Made by a program: the position numbers and the translations under genes. Shown here one piece after another: positions 21,201-23,353 of a stretch of 23,353 nt of DNA (positions within the stretch are counted from its first letter, which is position 1; the number at the start of each line of letters is the position of its first letter). This DNA comes from Butyrivibrio sp. UBA3740 (GTDB lineage: Bacteria > Bacillota > Clostridia > Lachnospirales > Lachnospiraceae). Below the pieces are notes generated by a model. It did not search any database. It was not told where the DNA came from and saw only the letters and a program-made list of their open reading frames with translations. The stretch is taken from the NCBI GenBank assembly GCA_002372465.1, contig DFGW01000023.1, forward strand, positions 1-23,353. The letters run 5' to 3'.

Positions 21201-23353
21201 TGGCTTTACTCTCGACAGTTATTGCGTTGTATCGTCTGGTGAAATACCAACTGATTCCTCCAATTGGAAAACTGCGACTGTAGGCACTAATGTTGATTGT
21301 GGATATGGAAAAGATATTTACGTTCGATATGCAAGAAAATCATCCACATTAACATTTATGGGGGTTCACCCGGAGACATTGCTTACTCACGACGTGACCT
21401 CAAAGACAGCGCTTCACGGGACTTCCCTGGCTGATTGCGCAGATACAAAAGATAATATCAGTTATGACGGATATAGTTTTGTTGGATGGTTCGAGGACAA
21501 GAATGGCACAACACCATTTGATTTCGAAAACGCGACAATGCCTATAGCAAACAAAGTTATTTTTGGTTGCTGGAAGCCTGCAGAGTACACTATTACACTC
21601 GATCCTAACGAAGAGAAATATGGTGGAAAATTCATTAATCAGTTAGCAAACACAAAACCTGTTTCTGAAGGAAGCAGAAGCAGAATCTTCAGTGTGGAAA
21701 ATGGTAAAGAAATAAACCGCGAGAACCTGATGCAGGGTATCGAGAGCACAACAGGTTATGAGTTTATCGGCTGGTTCAGAAAAGATACCGGTGAAGCCTT
21801 TGGATACGGTATTGCCAAGGAAGACGTTGAAATTATTGCTAAGTGGCGTTATTCCGGAACAGTTAAGGTAAAATATTTATCCGGTGAACATGGCTGGTTT
21901 GATACAGCTAAGACTAAGACAGAGTTCTCAGATGGCTATAACTATGCAACAGATTCAAGAACAGTAGTAGCAGCTCCTCCGTCAGTAGTTGACACAGATA
22001 ATGGATGGACATTCATTGGCTGGAAAGTAAGAGGAGATGACTCTACACTTTACTATCCAAATGGAAACTTTATCATTGGCGTTGACACTATAAATGCAGG
22101 TGAAGAAGTAGCCGGCACACGCTACGTTGTTATCGATGCTGTTTACCAGAAGACCGGAAATCCCGGAACAGACACAGAAGAAACAACAATTACTTATGAT
22201 CCGGGACGTGGTGATGCCGGCCAGAATCAGATTAAAGTAACTGTTCCAAATCCTTTGTATGTAAACGAGAAAGTAGAAGCTCTTGGAAAGACATACAAGA
22301 AGACAGGCTATAAGCAGGTTTCATGGAATACTGAGATCGATGGTAAGGGTGACACAATACCGCTTAGTGGCGATGCAACTAAGGTGTTCATCGGAGCTGA
22401 CAATAAGGATGCTTCAGCAAATAACACCAAGGCAAATATCCTTTACGCTCAGTATGAGCCTGTAGAAGTTTATGTAAATATCAAGGGTGATGATGTAACT
22501 GACGCAGTATACACAGGATCACCTATAACAAATAATGGCTGGACCATCACATCTGTCGTAGATGCAGAAGGCAACACAGTTTCTGATATCACTAAGAACA
22601 ATGTTACCTATGGTGGTCAGGGCGTTACACAGACCAATGTCGGAACCTATGCTGAAGGACTTGTTGATACAGACTTCACCTACACCGGCAGCAACTATAA
22701 GGATGCAAGTGGCAATTCATTAGTAAGATTTAATATTGATGATGGTTCACTTGTAATCAGCAAGTTAACTCTTACAGTAACAGCAGATAACAACAGCAAG
22801 GATTATGGAACAGCAGATCCTGAGCTTACCTGGAGTGTATCAGGTCTTCAGGGAGATGATACAAAGGAAAGCCTTGCATCTGCCATCGGAGTAACAGTAA
22901 GCAGAGTAGTTGGCGAGAACGTAGGCGAGTATGTGATCACAGCAAGTGGAGCACCAGCACTCACCAACTATGATGTAACATATGAACCCGGAACCTTTAC
23001 CATCAACAAGGCTACTCTTACAGTAACAGCAGATGATAATGGCAAGGCATATGGAGCAGCAGAGCCTGAACTGACCTGGAAGGTAGAAGGACTTAAGAAC
23101 GGGGATACAAAGGAATCTCTTGCAGAAGAACTTGGAGTAACAGTAAGCAGAGTAGCAGGCGAGGATGCAGGCGAGTATGCAATCACTGCAAGCGGAGCAG
23201 CATCAATCACCAACTATGATGTAACCTATGTGCCCGGTAAGTTCATTATTTCCAAGGCTCACATCATAGTAACAGCAGACAACAAGGAAAAGGAGTATGG
23301 AGAAGCAGATCCTGAACTTACAGTAACAGCAAAGGGTCTGAAGAACTCAGAAG
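18229..23353 (+). CDS. Second giant surface protein, paralog of the first, 3' partial
   Basis: The frame is open from ATG 18229 (GGGAGG at 18216-18221) to the window edge: 1708 codons without a stop, which I checked line by line. The signal peptide (MFKKWNRFLAFLL, cleavage likely after A33) is nearly the same as in the first protein. Next come an acidic spacer with Glu-Pro repeats (94-114), a first repeat domain (about 168-245), the FPAGT...EIQPADSKYVHVS...IHDHDGG...FSIFII domain (about 262-382), Listeria-Bacteroides-type repeats (GYEFLGWSKTPDG, GYSFVGWFEDKNG), a Tyr/Asn/Trp-rich middle (about 765-1045), and MBG YGX-type domains in tandem from codon 1514 on (DYGTADPELTW). It is likely an anchored cell-surface adhesin. 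The anchor itself lies beyond the window. It was probably produced by gene duplication and then changed at its C-terminal half. Confidence 0.9.
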   Translation, partial: MFKKWNRFLAFLLCLALVVTTFGSDFASVKVYATEEESQEVEVDNSQDETHLSDLSEAEEIPETVESSEEGESEEVVEATVEETQNEETEPEVEPVEPSEPAEPAEPSEPTEPVEGETPAEEDTVKYLVDEEGNLILDENGNPIPVQEEPAAEEPAEEEKEVKEQKLVTVRYKAAKGGKVSRSKETVDLNDDEAAFEGATASAINDEYTFTGWVDANGEPVCGDPTFVPADVSEDATFTANFVAAEDIADRMPSLKAEDVHTGGMIVNVEAEVGIFPAGTTVDIHAIPDSDALETAKDTLGESVKEAKGVDISFIYNDDEIQPADSKYVHVSIELEQSLEGDDFSLIHDHDGGTEVVEDAVVTADGAEFDSNKFSIFIIAENGDDSDDDEEAYKAVAEYIFYDADQTTVLASQKVKKGDYVVSPGLPNLGENQEFRGWYKDGDFTDENKITFSPMTVEGELVDAFAVDFVEANSTVKIYPNIKSTYYVTFYGVDGEIHCVQQIDVEGNAEPTFDTSKVTVTPKEAGQALKGWATTDGGTTVVNDDGEGIVNARLHDELYPVIIDAYWVRFEGNGRGASFTGPQYLVKDQKLGDVLAKVKANPERSGYEFLGWSKTPDGDVLSQSEKDQKIQDAVGSNGEITLYAVWSGNATANYTIIFWEQKITDTVTTPDAEKSYDYKSSFVVSGSTGVELTEDVINAALARVTSNPRNIQSLNDTGFEYRTFEVSTDDKMADPDGTTIVNVKYDREVITLNFDLNGSYTEHYTKVNNPNYNSGTVYYGYANGEYVRLDVQASTVNVWRRKDNNNTYTGKLYSGRHWYDDISETDAILRYNNGYAVYGDVGFINYNFKEVKYITETVKKPYLNGNEYTGSVYIQQDHQASGWHPVVTLTGLYGQSIGDLWPEYYNGTNYWWWENEYSYYGSNTRMTFLDTFSASYTYYGNEASNTNGKVIHVQQGADGQYDYSNPSNQSTVKDSRASNGGGFGFTNKYPNGFTLDSYCVVSSGEIPTDSSNWKTATVGTNVDCGYGKDIYVRYARKSSTLTFMGVHPETLLTHDVTSKTALHGTSLADCADTKDNISYDGYSFVGWFEDKNGTTPFDFENATMPIANKVIFGCWKPAEYTITLDPNEEKYGGKFINQLANTKPVSEGSRSRIFSVENGKEINRENLMQGIESTTGYEFIGWFRKDTGEAFGYGIAKEDVEIIAKWRYSGTVKVKYLSGEHGWFDTAKTKTEFSDGYNYATDSRTVVAAPPSVVDTDNGWTFIGWKVRGDDSTLYYPNGNFIIGVDTINAGEEVAGTRYVVIDAVYQKTGNPGTDTEETTITYDPGRGDAGQNQIKVTVPNPLYVNEKVEALGKTYKKTGYKQVSWNTEIDGKGDTIPLSGDATKVFIGADNKDASANNTKANILYAQYEPVEVYVNIKGDDVTDAVYTGSPITNNGWTITSVVDAEGNTVSDITKNNVTYGGQGVTQTNVGTYAEGLVDTDFTYTGSNYKDASGNSLVRFNIDDGSLVISKLTLTVTADNNSKDYGTADPELTWSVSGLQGDDTKESLASAIGVTVSRVVGENVGEYVITASGAPALTNYDVTYEPGTFTINKATLTVTADDNGKAYGAAEPELTWKVEGLKNGDTKESLAEELGVTVSRVAGEDAGEYAITASGAASITNYDVTYVPGKFIISKAHIIVTADNKEKEYGEADPELTVTAKGLKNSE
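18508..18570 (+). repeat. Seven 9-bp Glu-Pro-x repeats
   Basis: Seven tandem GAG-CC(T/G)-NNN units encode E-P-[V/S/A/T] in the acidic spacer of the second giant protein. Such short, near-identical units may vary in number by slippage, which would change spacer length without breaking the frame. Confidence 0.8.
22768..23353 (+). repeat. Tandem 246-bp repeats encoding MBG (YGX-type) domains
   Basis: Units begin at 22768, 23014 and 23260, exactly 246 bp (82 residues) apart. The third is cut by the window edge. Each starts L/I-TVTAD or IVTAD, followed by YG-x-A-[D/E]PELT, a GVTVSRV core and a GEY-ITASG...NYDVTY strand pair. DNA similarity between units is high (for example GGAGTAACAGTAAGCAGAGTAG-like blocks in both), pointing to recent duplication. 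Confidence 0.85.

Noticed and set aside
22768..23353. CRISPR-like or intergenic tandem array
   Set aside because: The repeats are 246 bp, in frame, and encode MBG domains in an uninterrupted reading frame.
1..23353. tRNA, rRNA, insertion sequences, transposases or phage attachment sites
   Set aside because: I saw no transposase or integrase motif and no rRNA-like or cloverleaf-like stretch on either strand. This was judged by eye only.

Overview
The window reads as part of the chromosome of a low-to-mid GC Gram-positive anaerobe, most likely a gut or rumen member of the Lachnospiraceae. Butyrivibrio or a close relative is my guess from the family mix, not a proven assignment. Supporting signs are strong GGAGG-type ribosome binding sites, intrinsic terminators with U tails, LicD/IspD-TarI/GatD-like genes, a flagellin-like protein, and very large secreted proteins built from Listeria-Bacteroides (InlB B-type) and MBG (YGX-type) repeats. 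All genes I can support are on the plus strand.

Region 1 (1-4618) is a tightly packed surface-polysaccharide operon that enters from the left. It holds the 3' part of an NAD-dependent sugar epimerase/dehydratase, a Rossmann-GT32 fusion glycosyltransferase, an SGNH-hydrolase-like protein, and a LicD-family phosphotransferase with a long extra C-terminal region. Region 2 (4740-6614) is a secreted acidic protein with a nine-residue repeat. Region 3 (6652-8098) is a self-contained toxin-antitoxin-like unit: a DUF3990-type (ADP-ribosyltransferase-like) protein followed by an overlapping XRE-family partner. Its promoter is wrapped in a perfect 14-bp inverted repeat and it ends in a strong terminator.

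Region 4 (8194-10192) pairs an IspD/TarI-family cytidylyltransferase with a GatD/TarJ-like zinc dehydrogenase. Together with the LicD protein this suggests a route from a sugar phosphate, through a polyol phosphate and a CDP-polyol, to a phosphopolyol-decorated surface glycan. Region 5 (10209-12066) has a short flagellin-like protein that lacks the normal terminal D0 parts, cotranscribed with a glycerophosphodiester phosphodiesterase.

Region 6 (12134-23353) holds two paralogous giant surface proteins in tandem. The first is complete (1824 aa) and ends in three VLGA(T/R)R motifs plus a membrane anchor. The second runs off the right edge. Both are preceded by a conserved 52-bp cis element (A-tract, ATGAT-N7-ATGAT direct repeat, TTTTATAAAA palindrome). 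In the second copy an 83-aa protein gene sits between this element and the giant gene and overlaps its start. I consider this shared element, the small coupled protein and the unusual VLGA motif the best candidates for something undescribed here.
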